Made by a program: the position numbers and the translations under genes. Positions 10,001 to 19,874 of a stretch of DNA of 64,000 nt are shown piece after piece. The stretch spans positions 186,001 to 250,000 of the forward strand of contig CAXBTE010000001.1 in the NCBI GenBank assembly GCA_963978545.1. Direction: 5' to 3'. Origin of the DNA: Linyphia triangularis. Taxonomy: Eukaryota > Arthropoda > Arachnida > Araneae > Linyphiidae. The notes beneath the pieces were generated by a model. It worked only from the letters and a program-made list of their open reading frames with translations. It made no database searches and was not told the origin of the DNA. Numbering within the stretch: position 1 is the stretch's first letter; each line of letters starts with the position of its first letter.

Positions 10001-11072
10001 CAACAAACTAGATGAAAAGCTAAAATCTTTAGATTTCAAACCTCTTGTGTCAGATCAATGTATCTACAAGTTGAAAACCTCCACCGAAGAAGTGATCATC
10101 ATTGTTTACGTTGACGACCTCATTGTTTTATCTTCCAATATATCTTCCTACGAAAAAATTAGAGATAATTTGTCTGCATCTTTTAAAATGAAAGATCTAG
10201 GCCCATTGCACTATTGTCTTGGAATTGAATTCAAGCAATGTCAAGATAGCATCGAAATGTCACAGAGCAAATATATTCAGGATACTCTTCGTAAATTTAA
10301 CATGCAGGATGCTAAGCCTGTTGGATGCCCTATGGACTGTAGTCAAAAGCTCACGAAGGACATGTGTCCTCAAAATGAAGAGGATAAACATGAGATGAAT
10401 GATATCCCCTATCGCTCCCTTCTCGGTTCCCTTATGTACCTCTCTGTAGCATCTAGGCCTGATATAACGCACGCAGTGAATTTCTTGAGTCAGTTTAACG
10501 AAAATCCAGGAAAAGCTCATTGGATAGCTGCCAAAAGAGTACTCCGATATCTTAAAGGCACCCAAAACCTTGGAATAGTTTTTAAACGCACTGGAGAACC
10601 CCTCAAGGCGTTCGTCGATGCTGACTGGGCATCTGATCACAACGATAGAAAGTCATATACCGGATTTCTACTGCAATTATCCGGAGGACCAATCAACTGG
10701 GAATCCAGAAAACAACGATCGGTTGCTCTTTCTACAACTGAATCGGAATACATAGCACTTTCCGAAATTTCAAAGGAGATTGTGTACGTTAGAAGATTTC
10801 TTTCTGAACTGTCTGCAAATTATGTATCTTCTCCGACCATTATTATGTCTGATAACCAATCAGCACAGAAGCTTGTGCACAATCCGGTTTTCCATAATCG
10901 GACCAAGCACATCGATATTAGATACCATTTTGTTCGAGAAGTTTTTGAGCATGGTGATATTGATGTCAAATACTTGTGTTCAGGTGATATGCCAGCAGAT
11001 GTGTTGACCAAAGGATTAAGTGTACCAAAACACAAGAACTGTTGCAACTTAATTGGTTTATCTGATATTTAA
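7035..11072 (+). CDS. gag-pol: Gag-Pol polyprotein, copy 1 (copia type)
   Basis: This is a 1,345-residue frame from the ATG at 7035. A TTG extension to 6984 exists but is unlikely. Gag: N-terminal GKENYDTWKLQ motif, then a CCHC zinc knuckle (C234, C237, H242, C247). Protease: D295-S-G-A. Integrase: HHCC zinc site H423, H428, C459, C462, then D490, D553, E589 with D-35-E spacing, and a C-terminal FIGYSDGVKAYRFWDP motif near 677-695. An acidic linker covers about 720-830. Reverse transcriptase: D940 in QLDFVMAY and YVDD at 1025-1028. RNase H: D1195, TTESEY at 1234-1239, D1273. All catalytic residues are present and there is no stop or frameshift. It would supply the particle protein and the enzymes that copy and integrate the element. 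How Gag is made in excess is not visible. Confidence 0.96.
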   Translation: MSSNAMSIERLGKENYDTWKLQIEAILVKNDHWIYASGTEPKPTDTEVNLTKWTVNDQKAKADIILAMSPSELCHVKHCKTSNEVWMKLKSVYESKGPAKKATLLKQLLFKRMTTEDMSTHLNSFFDTVDKLTEMEIEIADDLLSILLLYSIPDSFENFRCAIESRDELPKPDILKIKLLEEFESRQGKGSQDTPNAYYSSKGNYKQKAKPQNSWNAANQNKRMSNKPFRNIVCGFCTKRGHKTESCFKKIAENKTTSSKDERKCWTQRNECATTAICTEISMKASQTNTTFVFDSGASSHMVNDENMFFEFQKQTNSFIKLAVDKTAEITGKGSVRITVPDEQGTKTIRLENVLCVPELKMNLLSTSKCTRNNRSVIFDAHEAKVIEENGSVMMRAKRIGDLYYIEPSIESAAVATEFQIWHKKFGHLNENDLKKLKSEEMIRGLSFKNNNCDSLKDCKICLQSKQSATPYPKKSKFVSTDLLDLVHSDLCGPMKIPSLGGSRYFVTFIDDKSRYIEIFFLKTKEEVKDAFLKYKACIENRTGKKIKVLRTDNGLEYVGQEFDRFLIQEGIRRERSSPYTPQQNGVSERANRSIVEMARCLLFQANLDSTFWAEAVRTSAHLRNRCPSRSIMANKTPLELFFGRKPTAAYFKIFGQKAFVLNKRQKSKFDPRSQEVIFIGYSDGVKAYRFWDPKTRKVIVSRDVKFINEFNPPCDNSEKELDYFFSFEESSTEMEPKVLVSSPPRNSQSDTSLQPHPIADESPLEEDDVTIDIYDATSSEGEDDYATSDAIPKRKSGRPYFLRSGHRGRPRKLFHYANTTADFDDSDISPSVSEALKSKNADGWIDAMNEEFYSLVKENAWELVDRPINKKVIPSKFVLKTKFNQDGTVQKLKARLVALGCAQTIGDFDENFSPVARLSSIRTVLAHAVENHLIAHQLDFVMAYINGNLTKTVFMELPEGFKDTSVGDKVCLLKRSLYGLKESGRRWYNKLDEKLKSLDFKPLVSDQCIYKLKTSTEEVIIIVYVDDLIVLSSNISSYEKIRDNLSASFKMKDLGPLHYCLGIEFKQCQDSIEMSQSKYIQDTLRKFNMQDAKPVGCPMDCSQKLTKDMCPQNEEDKHEMNDIPYRSLLGSLMYLSVASRPDITHAVNFLSQFNENPGKAHWIAAKRVLRYLKGTQNLGIVFKRTGEPLKAFVDADWASDHNDRKSYTGFLLQLSGGPINWESRKQRSVALSTTESEYIALSEISKEIVYVRRFLSELSANYVSSPTIIMSDNQSAQKLVHNPVFHNRTKHIDIRYHFVREVFEHGDIDVKYLCSGDMPADVLTKGLSVPKHKNCCNLIGLSDI

Positions 11073-11135
11073 TTGCTACAAATTTGAAATGTTTTTTTTA
11101 TGTTTATATATTTCATGTTTGAGAAAATAGCCCTT

Positions 11136-11146
11136 GAGAGGGGAAT
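11136..11146 (+). promoter_or_regulatory. Polypurine tract, copy 1
   Basis: GAGAGGGGAAT sits directly against the 3' LTR and is the expected primer for plus-strand DNA synthesis. The 63 bases between the Gag-Pol stop and this tract are AT-rich, with no other feature seen. Confidence 0.85.
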
Positions 11147-11407
11147 TGTTGTAAATCAACGCCTATTTTCCCTTCACCCCCATTTTGTAATGGAACATTC
11201 TACTGATTACATATAAACGTTAAAAACTGTTGTGGCAACACTCGATTCTAAAAACGACGTTCCTGTTGGTGTGTAAATAATCCGTGGGTCAGTATGTGTA
11301 GGCGCCCACGTAAATGTTTTCTCTAGTTTTTACCTAAAGTGTTTATTAAATAAGTTTCGTCTAAGAATTGCCTTCTCATTCATCTGTTATTGTGGTCAAA
11401 TCCCACA
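11147..11407 (+). repeat. 3' LTR, copy 1
   Basis: 261 bp, one base longer than the 5' LTR. It contains TATAAA at 11212-11217 and ATTAAA, a candidate poly(A) signal, at 11345-11350. It ends CCCACA and is followed by the AATCG duplication. Being on the satellite strand, it could also drive transcription into the downstream monomers. Confidence 0.95.
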
Positions 11408-14400
11408 AATCGTCACATATTCACAACCAAAATTAAGAAAAGGAAAGCATTTGAGCCTATTTCCCCCCTTGAAAATACACTGTTGTACGATGTTCAATGA
11501 ATTATTGTCCAAAAAGTAAAATTTTCAAAAATTTTTTATTATGAAAAAATTGAAGCTAGTATATAGCAGAATCTCCAATTCCAATTTTATAACACTCAGA
11601 AAATATTAAGTGGTTCGAAAGTTGGTCCCAAAAAGTGCACGACCAAAATGTTTAGTCTTTAATTTTTCCACGTGTTAATTATACGGTAAACTTCAAATTT
11701 CTTCATTTTAGAATTCATCCAAATTTTTTAGACACAGGGTTATTGAAAAAATCAACCGAGTTGAATTCCAGAGTCAAATCGTCAAATATTTGCCATAAAA
11801 ATAAGAAAAAGAAAGCATTTGAGCCTATTTCCCCCATTGAAAATAGACTGGGGGACGATGTTCCATGAATTATTGTTCAAAAAGTAAAATTTTCAAAATT
11901 TTTTCATTCTGGAGAAATTGAAGCTAGTATATAGTAGAATCTCCAATTCCAATTTTATAACACTCAGAAAATATTAAGTGGTTCAAAAGTTGGTCCCAAA
12001 AAGTTCACGATCAAAATTTTTCGTCTTTAATTTTCCACATGTTAATCGTACGGAAAACTTCAAATTTCTTCATTTTAGAATACTTCCAATTTTTTTAGAC
12101 CCAGGGTTATTGAAAAATTCTCCCGAGTCGAATTTCGCAGTCAAATCGTCACATATTCGAAACCAAAAATAAGAAAAGGAAAGCATTTGAGCCTATTTCC
12201 CCCATTGAAAATAGACTGGGGGACGATGTTCCATGAATTATTGTTCAAAAAGTAAAATTTTCAAAATTTTTTCATTGTGGAGAAATTGAAGCTAGTATAT
12301 AGTAAAATCTCCAATTACAATTTTATAACACAAAAAAAATATTAATGTGTTCAAAAGTTGTCCCAAAAAGTGCACGATCAAAATATTTCGTTTTTAATTT
12401 TCCACATGTTAATCGTACGGAAAACTTCAAATTTCTTCATTTTAGAATTCTTCCAATTTTTTTAGACCCAGGGTTATTAAAAAAATCACCCGTGTTGATT
12501 TCCAGAGGCAAATCGTCACATATTCGCAACAAAAATAAGAAAAGGAAAGCATTTGAGCCTATTTCCCAAATTGAAAATACACGGGGGGACGTTGTTTAAT
12601 GAATTATTGTCCGAAATGTATAATATTAAAATTTTTTTTACTATGAAAAAATTGAAAATAGTATATAGCAGAATCTCCAATTCCAATTTTATAACACTCA
12701 GAAAATATTAAGTGGTTCGAAAGTTGGTCCCAAAAAGTGCACGACCAAAATTTTTCGTTTTTAATTTTCCACATGTTAATCGTACGGAAACATCAAATTT
12801 CTTCATTTTAGAATTCTTCCAATTTTTTTAGACCCACAGATTATTGAAAAAATCACCCCAATTGATTTCCGGAGGCAAATCGTCACATATTCGCACCAAA
12901 AATTAGAAAAGGAAAGCATTTGAGCCTATTTCCCAAATTGAAAATACACGGGGGGGCAATTTTCAATGAATTATTTTTCAAAAAGGAAAATTTTCAAATT
13001 TTTTTTACTATGAAAAAATTGAAGCTAGTATATAGAAGAATCTCCAATTACAATTTTATAACACTCAGAAAATATTTAGTGGTCCAAAAATTGTTCCAAA
13101 AAAGTGCATGATCAAAATTTTTCGTCTCTAATTTTTCCACATGTTAATCGTACGGAAAACTTCAAAATTCTTCATTTTAGAATTCTTTCAATTTTTTTAG
13201 ACCCATTGTTATTGAAAAAATCACCCGACTCGAATTCCGGAGTCCAATAGTAACATATTCGCAACCAAAATAAGAAAAGGAAAGCATTTGAGCCTATTTC
13301 CCCAATTGAAAATACACTGGGGGACGATGTTCAATGAATAATTGTTCAAAAAGTAAAATTTTCAAATTTTTTTTACTATGAAAAAATTGAAGCTAGTATA
13401 TAGAAGAATCTCCAATTACAATTTTATAACACTCAGAAAATATTAAGTGGTTCAAAAATTGTTCCCAAAAAGTGCACGATCAAATTTTTTGTCTTTAATT
13501 TTCCACATGTTAATCGTACGGAAAACTTCAAATTTCTTCATTTTAGAATTCTTCCAATTTTTTTAGACCCAGGGTTATTAAAAAAATCACCCGAGTTGAT
13601 TTCCGGAGGCAAATCGTCACATATTCGCAACCAAATTTAAGAAAAGGAAAGAACTTGAGCCTATTTCCCAAATTGAAAATACACGGGGGGACGATGTTCA
13701 ATGATTTATTGTTAAAAAAGGAAAATTTTCAAATATTTTTTATTCTGGAGAAATTGAAGCTAGTATATAGAAGAATCTCCAATTACAATTATATAACACA
13801 AAAAAAATATTAATGTTTTCAAAAGTTGTCCCAAAAAGTGCACGATCAAAATTTTTCGTTTTTAATTTTCCACATGTTAATCCTACGGAAAACTTCAAAT
13901 TTCTTCATTTTAGATTTCTTTCAATTTTTTTAGACCCATTGTTATTGAAAAAATCACCCGACTCGAATTCCGGAGTCCAATCGTCACATATTCACAACCA
14001 AAAATAAGAAAAGGAAAGCATTTGAGCATATATCCCCCATTGAAAATACACGGGGGGACAATGTTCAATGAATTATTGTTCAAAAAGTAAAATTTTCAAA
14101 ATTTTTTCATTGTGGAGAAATTGAAGCTAGTATATAGTAGAATCTCCGATTACAATTTTATAACACTCAGAAAAAATTAAGTGGTTCGAAAGTTGGTCCC
14201 AAAAAGTGCACGATAAAAATTTTTCGTCTCTAATTTTTCCACATGTTAATCGTACGGAAAACATCAAATTTATTCATTTTAGAATTCTTAAATTTTTTTT
14301 AGACCCATTGTTATTGAAAAAATCACCCGACTCGAATTCCTGAGTCCAATCGTCACATATTCACAACCAAAAATAAGAAAAGGAAAGCATTTGAGCCTAT

Positions 14401-15088
14401 ATCCCCCATTGAAAATACACGGGGGGACAATGTTCAATAAATTATTGTTCAAAAAGTAAAATTTTCAAAATTTTTTCATTGTGGAGAAATTGAAGCTAGT
14501 ATATAGTAGAATCTAAAATTACAATTTTATAACACTCAGAAATTATTAATATGTTCAAATTTTGGTCCCAAAAAGTGCACGATCAAAATTTTTCGTCTTC
14601 AATTTTCCACATGTTAATCGTACGGAAAACATCAAATTTATTCATTTAAGAATTCTTAAATTTTTTTTAGACCCATTGTTATTGAAAAAATCACCCGACT
14701 CGAATTCCGGAGTCCAATCGTCACATATTCACAACCAAAAATAAGAAAAGGAAAGCATTTGAGCCTATACCCCCCATTGAAAATACACTGGAGGACGATG
14801 TTCAATGAATTATTGTTCAAAAAGTAAAATTTTCAAAATTTTTTCATTGTGGAGAAATTGAATCTAGTATATAGTAAAATTTCCAATTACAATTTTATAA
14901 TAATCAGAAAATATTAAGTGGTTCAAAAGTTGGTCCCAAAAAGTGCACGATCAAAATTTTTCGTCTTCAATTTTCCACATGTTAATCGTACGGAAAACAT
15001 CAAATTTCTTCATTTTAGAATTCTTCCAATTTTTTTAGACCCAGGGTTATTGATAAAATAAGCCGACTCGAATTCCGGAGTCAAATCG
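11408..15088 (+). repeat. Satellite between elements 1 and 2
   Basis: 3,681 bp, about ten monomers. It starts with the AATCG duplication and ends with the AATCG that precedes element 2. Monomer variants include one with an ACGTTGTTTAATG segment (from about 12590) and one with CAATTTTCAATGAATTATTTTTC (from about 12957). The unit junction is at 14050-14100. No gene or RNA was recognised. Confidence 0.93.
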
Positions 15089-15348
15089 TGTTGTAAATCA
15101 ACGCCTATTTTCCCTTCACCCCCATTTTGTAATGGAACATTCTACTGATTACATATAAACGTTAAAAACTGTTGTGGCAACACTCGATTCTAAAACTACG
15201 TTCCTGTTGGTGTGTAAATAATCCGTGGGTCAGTATGTGTAGGCGCCCACGTAAATGTTTTCTCTAGTTTTTACCTAAAGTGTTTATTAAATAAGTTTCG
15301 TCTAAGAATTGCCTTCTCATTCATCTGTTATTGTGGTCAAATCCCACA
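15089..15348 (+). repeat. 5' LTR, copy 2
   Basis: 260 bp, with the CTAAAACTACG variant shared by all 5' LTRs here. TATAAA at 15154-15159. Confidence 0.95.
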
Positions 15349-15350
15349 AT

Positions 15351-15380
15351 GGTTATGGGCCCAGCACGCTTCCACTGCGC
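15351..15380 (+). promoter_or_regulatory. Primer binding site, copy 2
   Basis: The same 30-base complement of initiator tRNA-Met nucleotides 10-39 as in copy 1, two bases after the LTR. Confidence 0.85.
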
Positions 15381-15501
15381 AAAGATTGAAGGTAGTACTA
15401 GGCGAAGCTAAGCCTAACAACGTGCACCGTTAAACCAACGGGCAGCCATTTTGAAAGTTTCGTTCCTGCATACCAATTCAGCATTCATATCTACCGAAAA
15501 A

Positions 15502-18500
15502 ATGTCTTCAAACGCCATGAGCATCGAAAGACTCGGTAAGGAGAATTATGATACCTGGAAACTTCAAATTGAAGCCATATTGGTCAAAAATGACCATTGG
15601 ATTTATGCATCCGGCACGGAACCGAAACCAACGGATACTGAAGTCAACTTGACAAAATGGACTGTAAATGATCAAAAGGCGAAAGCAGATATAATTTTAG
15701 CTATGTCTCCCAGTGAACTTTGCCATGTCAAACATTGCAAAACTTCAAACGAAGTATGGATGAAGTTAAAATCTGTTTACGAGTCAAAAGGTCCGGCTAA
15801 AAAAGCAACACTTCTAAAACAGCTATTATTCAAACGCATGACTACCGAGGATATGTCCACGCATCTAAACTCGTTCTTCGATACAGTTGACAAACTGACC
15901 GAGATGGAAATCGAGATTGCGGACGATCTATTATCAATTCTATTGTTATATAGTATCCCGGATAGTTTCGAAAATTTTCGGTGTGCAATCGAATCAAGAG
16001 ACGAACTGCCGAAACCTGATATTCTAAAAATAAAGCTGTTGGAAGAATTCGAGTCCCGACAAGGAAAAGGAAGCCAAGATACACCAAACGCATATTATTC
16101 ATCTAAAGGAAACTATAAACAAAAAGCGAAACCTCAAAATTCCTGGAATGCAGCTAATCAAAATAAAAGAATGAGTAATAAACCATTTCGAAACATCGTT
16201 TGCGGATTCTGTACCAAGAGGGGCCATAAAACCGAAAGCTGTTTCAAGAAAATCGCAGAAAACAAAACAACATCTTCAAAAGATGAAAGAAAATGTTGGA
16301 CACAACGAAACGAGTGTGCGACAACAGCAATCTGCACAGAAATTTCTATGAAAGCAAGCCAAACTAACACCACTTTTGTGTTTGACAGTGGTGCCAGCTC
16401 CCACATGGTAAATGATGAAAATATGTTCTTTGAGTTCCAGAAACAAACGAATTCGTTCATTAAATTAGCTGTTGATAAAACTGCAGAAATAACTGGAAAA
16501 GGTTCCGTTAGAATAACAGTTCCCGACGAGCAAGGTACCAAAACAATTCGACTTGAAAATGTACTCTGTGTTCCTGAACTAAAAATGAACTTGTTATCAA
16601 CTTCAAAATGCACACGAAACAACCGTTCTGTAATTTTTGATGCTCATGAAGCAAAAGTAATTGAAGAAAATGGATCTGTTATGATGCGTGCAAAACGAAT
16701 TGGGGATTTATACTACATTGAACCAAGCATAGAAAGTGCAGCTGTCGCAACAGAATTTCAAATATGGCATAAAAAATTCGGCCACTTAAATGAAAATGAC
16801 CTAAAGAAATTAAAATCAGAAGAAATGATACGAGGACTGTCTTTCAAAAACAACAACTGTGACTCCCTAAAGGACTGTAAAATCTGTTTACAAAGCAAAC
16901 AAAGTGCTACTCCTTATCCGAAGAAGTCAAAATTTGTTAGTACAGATTTACTCGATCTAGTGCATTCTGATCTATGTGGACCGATGAAAATACCATCGCT
17001 TGGAGGATCACGCTATTTTGTGACTTTCATCGACGACAAAAGTCGCTACATAGAAATATTCTTCCTCAAAACTAAGGAAGAAGTAAAAGACGCATTCCTT
17101 AAATACAAAGCCTGCATCGAAAATCGCACTGGAAAGAAAATAAAAGTTCTACGTACGGATAACGGTTTGGAGTATGTAGGTCAAGAATTCGACAGATTTT
17201 TAATACAAGAAGGAATACGCAGAGAGCGTTCCTCTCCATACACTCCACAGCAAAATGGTGTCTCGGAAAGAGCGAACAGATCAATCGTTGAGATGGCACG
17301 CTGTTTACTTTTTCAAGCAAACTTGGATTCTACTTTCTGGGCAGAAGCAGTCCGAACGAGCGCCCATCTAAGAAACAGATGCCCTTCACGTAGTATAATG
17401 GCAAACAAAACTCCACTCGAGTTATTTTTTGGCAGAAAGCCAACTGCAGCATACTTCAAAATCTTCGGTCAAAAGGCCTTCGTTTTAAACAAACGCCAAA
17501 AATCAAAATTCGATCCAAGGTCACAAGAGGTTATATTTATTGGATATTCAGACGGAGTAAAAGCCTATCGTTTCTGGGATCCAAAAACAAGAAAGGTAAT
17601 CGTCAGTCGCGATGTGAAATTTATAAACGAATTCAACCCTCCTTGTGATAACTCAGAAAAAGAGCTAGATTATTTTTTTTCTTTCGAAGAATCTTCAACA
17701 GAAATGGAACCAAAGGTTCTGGTGTCTTCTCCTCCGAGAAATTCACAGTCGGATACGTCATTGCAACCGCATCCAATAGCAGACGAGAGCCCTTTGGAAG
17801 AGGATGATGTAACCATCGATATATATGATGCAACAAGTAGCGAAGGAGAAGATGATTACGCAACCAGTGATGCTATTCCAAAGCGCAAATCTGGCCGACC
17901 ATATTTTCTCCGATCAGGTCACAGAGGTCGCCCTCGAAAGCTATTTCACTACGCGAATACCACAGCTGATTTTGATGACTCTGATATTTCTCCTAGCGTG
18001 TCAGAAGCGCTAAAAAGCAAAAATGCTGATGGATGGATAGACGCCATGAATGAAGAATTTTATTCGTTAGTAAAAGAAAATGCCTGGGAACTTGTTGATC
18101 GTCCGATAAATAAGAAGGTGATACCCTCGAAATTTGTTTTGAAGACCAAATTTAATCAAGATGGAACTGTACAAAAATTAAAAGCTAGACTCGTCGCATT
18201 AGGATGTGCACAGACCATTGGTGATTTCGATGAAAATTTTTCCCCTGTTGCAAGACTGAGTTCAATCCGAACCGTCTTAGCTCATGCAGTTGAGAATCAT
18301 CTTATAGCTCATCAATTGGATTTTGTAATGGCCTACATAAATGGAAATTTGACAAAAACTGTTTTCATGGAACTACCTGAAGGTTTCAAAGATACTTCTG
18401 TAGGAGACAAAGTTTGTTTACTTAAACGTTCGCTATACGGCTTAAAAGAATCGGGTCGTCGTTGGTACAACAAACTAGATGAAAAGCTAAAATCTTTAGA

Positions 18501-19539
18501 TTTCAAACCTCTTGTGTCAGATCAATGTATCTACAAGTTGAAAACCTCCACCGAAGAAGTGATCATCATTGTTTACGTTGACGACCTCATTGTTTTATCT
18601 TCCAATATATCTTCCTACGAAAAAATTAGAGATAATTTGTCTGCATCTTTTAAAATGAAAGATCTAGGCCCATTGCACTATTGTCTTGGAATTGAATTCA
18701 AGCAATGTCAAGATAGCATCGAAATGTCACAGAGCAAATATATTCAGGATACTCTTCGTAAATTTAACATGCAGGATGCTAAGCCTGTTGGATGCCCTAT
18801 GGACTGTAGTCAAAAGCTCACGAAGGACATGTGTCCTCAAAATGAAGAGGATAAACATGAGATGAATGATATCCCCTATCGCTCCCTTCTCGGTTCCCTT
18901 ATGTACCTCTCTGTAGCATCTAGGCCTGATATAACGCACGCAGTGAATTTCTTGAGTCAGTTTAACGAAAATCCAGGAAAAGCTCATTGGATAGCTGCCA
19001 AAAGAGTACTCCGATATCTTAAAGGCACCCAAAACCTTGGAATAGTTTTTAAACGCACTGGAGAACCCCTCAAGGCGTTCGTCGATGCTGACTGGGCATC
19101 TGATCACAACGATAGAAAGTCATATACCGGATTTCTACTGCAATTATCCGGAGGACCAATCAACTGGGAATCCAGAAAACAACGATCGGTTGCTCTTTCT
19201 ACAACTGAATCGGAATACATAGCACTTTCCGAAATTTCAAAGGAGATTGTGTACGTTAGAAGATTTCTTTCTGAACTGTCTGCAAATTATGTATCTTCTC
19301 CGACCATTATTATGTCTGATAACCAATCAGCACAGAAGCTTGTGCACAATCCGGTTTTCCATAATCGGACCAAGCACATCGATATTAGATACCATTTTGT
19401 TCGAGAAGTTTTTGAGCATGGTGATATTGATGTCAAATACTTGTGTTCAGGTGATATGCCAGCAGATGTGTTGACCAAAGGATTAAGTGTACCAAAACAC
19501 AAGAACTGTTGCAACTTAATTGGTTTATCTGATATTTAA
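15502..19539 (+). CDS. gag-pol: Gag-Pol polyprotein, copy 2
   Basis: 1,345 residues, with the same protein sequence as copy 1. The only difference noticed is silent: C at 17127 (CGC) where copy 1 has T (CGT), both arginine, shortly before the second integrase aspartate. Zinc knuckle, protease DSGA, integrase D,D35E, RT YVDD and RNase H motifs are all intact. Confidence 0.96.
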   Translation: MSSNAMSIERLGKENYDTWKLQIEAILVKNDHWIYASGTEPKPTDTEVNLTKWTVNDQKAKADIILAMSPSELCHVKHCKTSNEVWMKLKSVYESKGPAKKATLLKQLLFKRMTTEDMSTHLNSFFDTVDKLTEMEIEIADDLLSILLLYSIPDSFENFRCAIESRDELPKPDILKIKLLEEFESRQGKGSQDTPNAYYSSKGNYKQKAKPQNSWNAANQNKRMSNKPFRNIVCGFCTKRGHKTESCFKKIAENKTTSSKDERKCWTQRNECATTAICTEISMKASQTNTTFVFDSGASSHMVNDENMFFEFQKQTNSFIKLAVDKTAEITGKGSVRITVPDEQGTKTIRLENVLCVPELKMNLLSTSKCTRNNRSVIFDAHEAKVIEENGSVMMRAKRIGDLYYIEPSIESAAVATEFQIWHKKFGHLNENDLKKLKSEEMIRGLSFKNNNCDSLKDCKICLQSKQSATPYPKKSKFVSTDLLDLVHSDLCGPMKIPSLGGSRYFVTFIDDKSRYIEIFFLKTKEEVKDAFLKYKACIENRTGKKIKVLRTDNGLEYVGQEFDRFLIQEGIRRERSSPYTPQQNGVSERANRSIVEMARCLLFQANLDSTFWAEAVRTSAHLRNRCPSRSIMANKTPLELFFGRKPTAAYFKIFGQKAFVLNKRQKSKFDPRSQEVIFIGYSDGVKAYRFWDPKTRKVIVSRDVKFINEFNPPCDNSEKELDYFFSFEESSTEMEPKVLVSSPPRNSQSDTSLQPHPIADESPLEEDDVTIDIYDATSSEGEDDYATSDAIPKRKSGRPYFLRSGHRGRPRKLFHYANTTADFDDSDISPSVSEALKSKNADGWIDAMNEEFYSLVKENAWELVDRPINKKVIPSKFVLKTKFNQDGTVQKLKARLVALGCAQTIGDFDENFSPVARLSSIRTVLAHAVENHLIAHQLDFVMAYINGNLTKTVFMELPEGFKDTSVGDKVCLLKRSLYGLKESGRRWYNKLDEKLKSLDFKPLVSDQCIYKLKTSTEEVIIIVYVDDLIVLSSNISSYEKIRDNLSASFKMKDLGPLHYCLGIEFKQCQDSIEMSQSKYIQDTLRKFNMQDAKPVGCPMDCSQKLTKDMCPQNEEDKHEMNDIPYRSLLGSLMYLSVASRPDITHAVNFLSQFNENPGKAHWIAAKRVLRYLKGTQNLGIVFKRTGEPLKAFVDADWASDHNDRKSYTGFLLQLSGGPINWESRKQRSVALSTTESEYIALSEISKEIVYVRRFLSELSANYVSSPTIIMSDNQSAQKLVHNPVFHNRTKHIDIRYHFVREVFEHGDIDVKYLCSGDMPADVLTKGLSVPKHKNCCNLIGLSDI

Positions 19540-19602
19540 TTGCTACAAATTTGAAATGTTTTTTTTATGTTTATATATTTCATGTTTGAGAAAATAGCCC
19601 TT

Positions 19603-19613
19603 GAGAGGGGAAT
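19603..19613 (+). promoter_or_regulatory. Polypurine tract, copy 2
   Basis: GAGAGGGGAAT immediately before the 3' LTR. Confidence 0.85.
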
Positions 19614-19874
19614 TGTTGTAAATCAACGCCTATTTTCCCTTCACCCCCATTTTGTAATGGAACATTCTACTGATTACATATAAACGTTAAAAACTGTTGT
19701 GGCAACACTCGATTCTAAAAACGACGTTCCTGTTGGTGTGTAAATAATCCGTGGGTCAGTATGTGTAGGCGCCCACGTAAATGTTTTCTCTAGTTTTTAC
19801 CTAAAGTGTTTATTAAATAAGTTTCGTCTAAGAATTGCCTTCTCATTCATCTGTTATTGTGGTCAAATCCCACA
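19614..19874 (+). repeat. 3' LTR, copy 2
   Basis: 261 bp with the CTAAAAACGACG variant typical of all 3' LTRs here. ATTAAA at 19812-19817. Confidence 0.95.

Larger units (their letters stand above)
6622..11407 (+). mobile_element. Ty1/copia LTR retrotransposon, copy 1 (complete)
   Basis: The element is 4,786 bp, starts TGTTG and ends CCACA. Two LTRs of 260 and 261 bp enclose a primer binding site, one long gag-pol frame and a polypurine tract. Target duplications AATCG lie at 6617-6621 and 11408-11412, the 5-bp size usual for copia-type integrases. Integrase precedes reverse transcriptase in the frame, which places it in Ty1/copia (Pseudoviridae type) and not Ty3/gypsy. There is no env frame. 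Removing the element and one AATCG restores a normal satellite monomer. It looks intact and possibly competent for transposition, but activity cannot be judged from sequence. Confidence 0.97.
5583..14049 (+). repeat. Composite repeat unit 1
   Basis: This unit holds 1,039 bp of satellite, the element at 6622-11407, then satellite to 14049. The start is set at the first base where it agrees with later units; the true junction can lie anywhere in 5583-5633. The unit differs from units 2-5 at 8660, where it has T and the others have C (silent, within integrase). Confidence 0.92.
15089..19874 (+). mobile_element. Ty1/copia LTR retrotransposon, copy 2 (complete)
   Basis: Same structure as copy 1, shifted by 8,467 bp. 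The target duplications AATCG at 15084-15088 and 19875-19879 sit in the same monomer context as in copy 1. This shows amplification of the locus and not a second insertion. Confidence 0.97.

Noticed and set aside
11073..11146. An env-like third gene after pol
   Set aside because: Only 74 bases separate the Gag-Pol stop from the 3' LTR, and they hold the polypurine tract.
6617..11412. Independent insertion of each element into a preferred satellite site
   Set aside because: All copies share the same LTR-specific variants and the same flanking monomer variants over several kilobases at exact 8,467-bp spacing. Target preference alone would not produce this.
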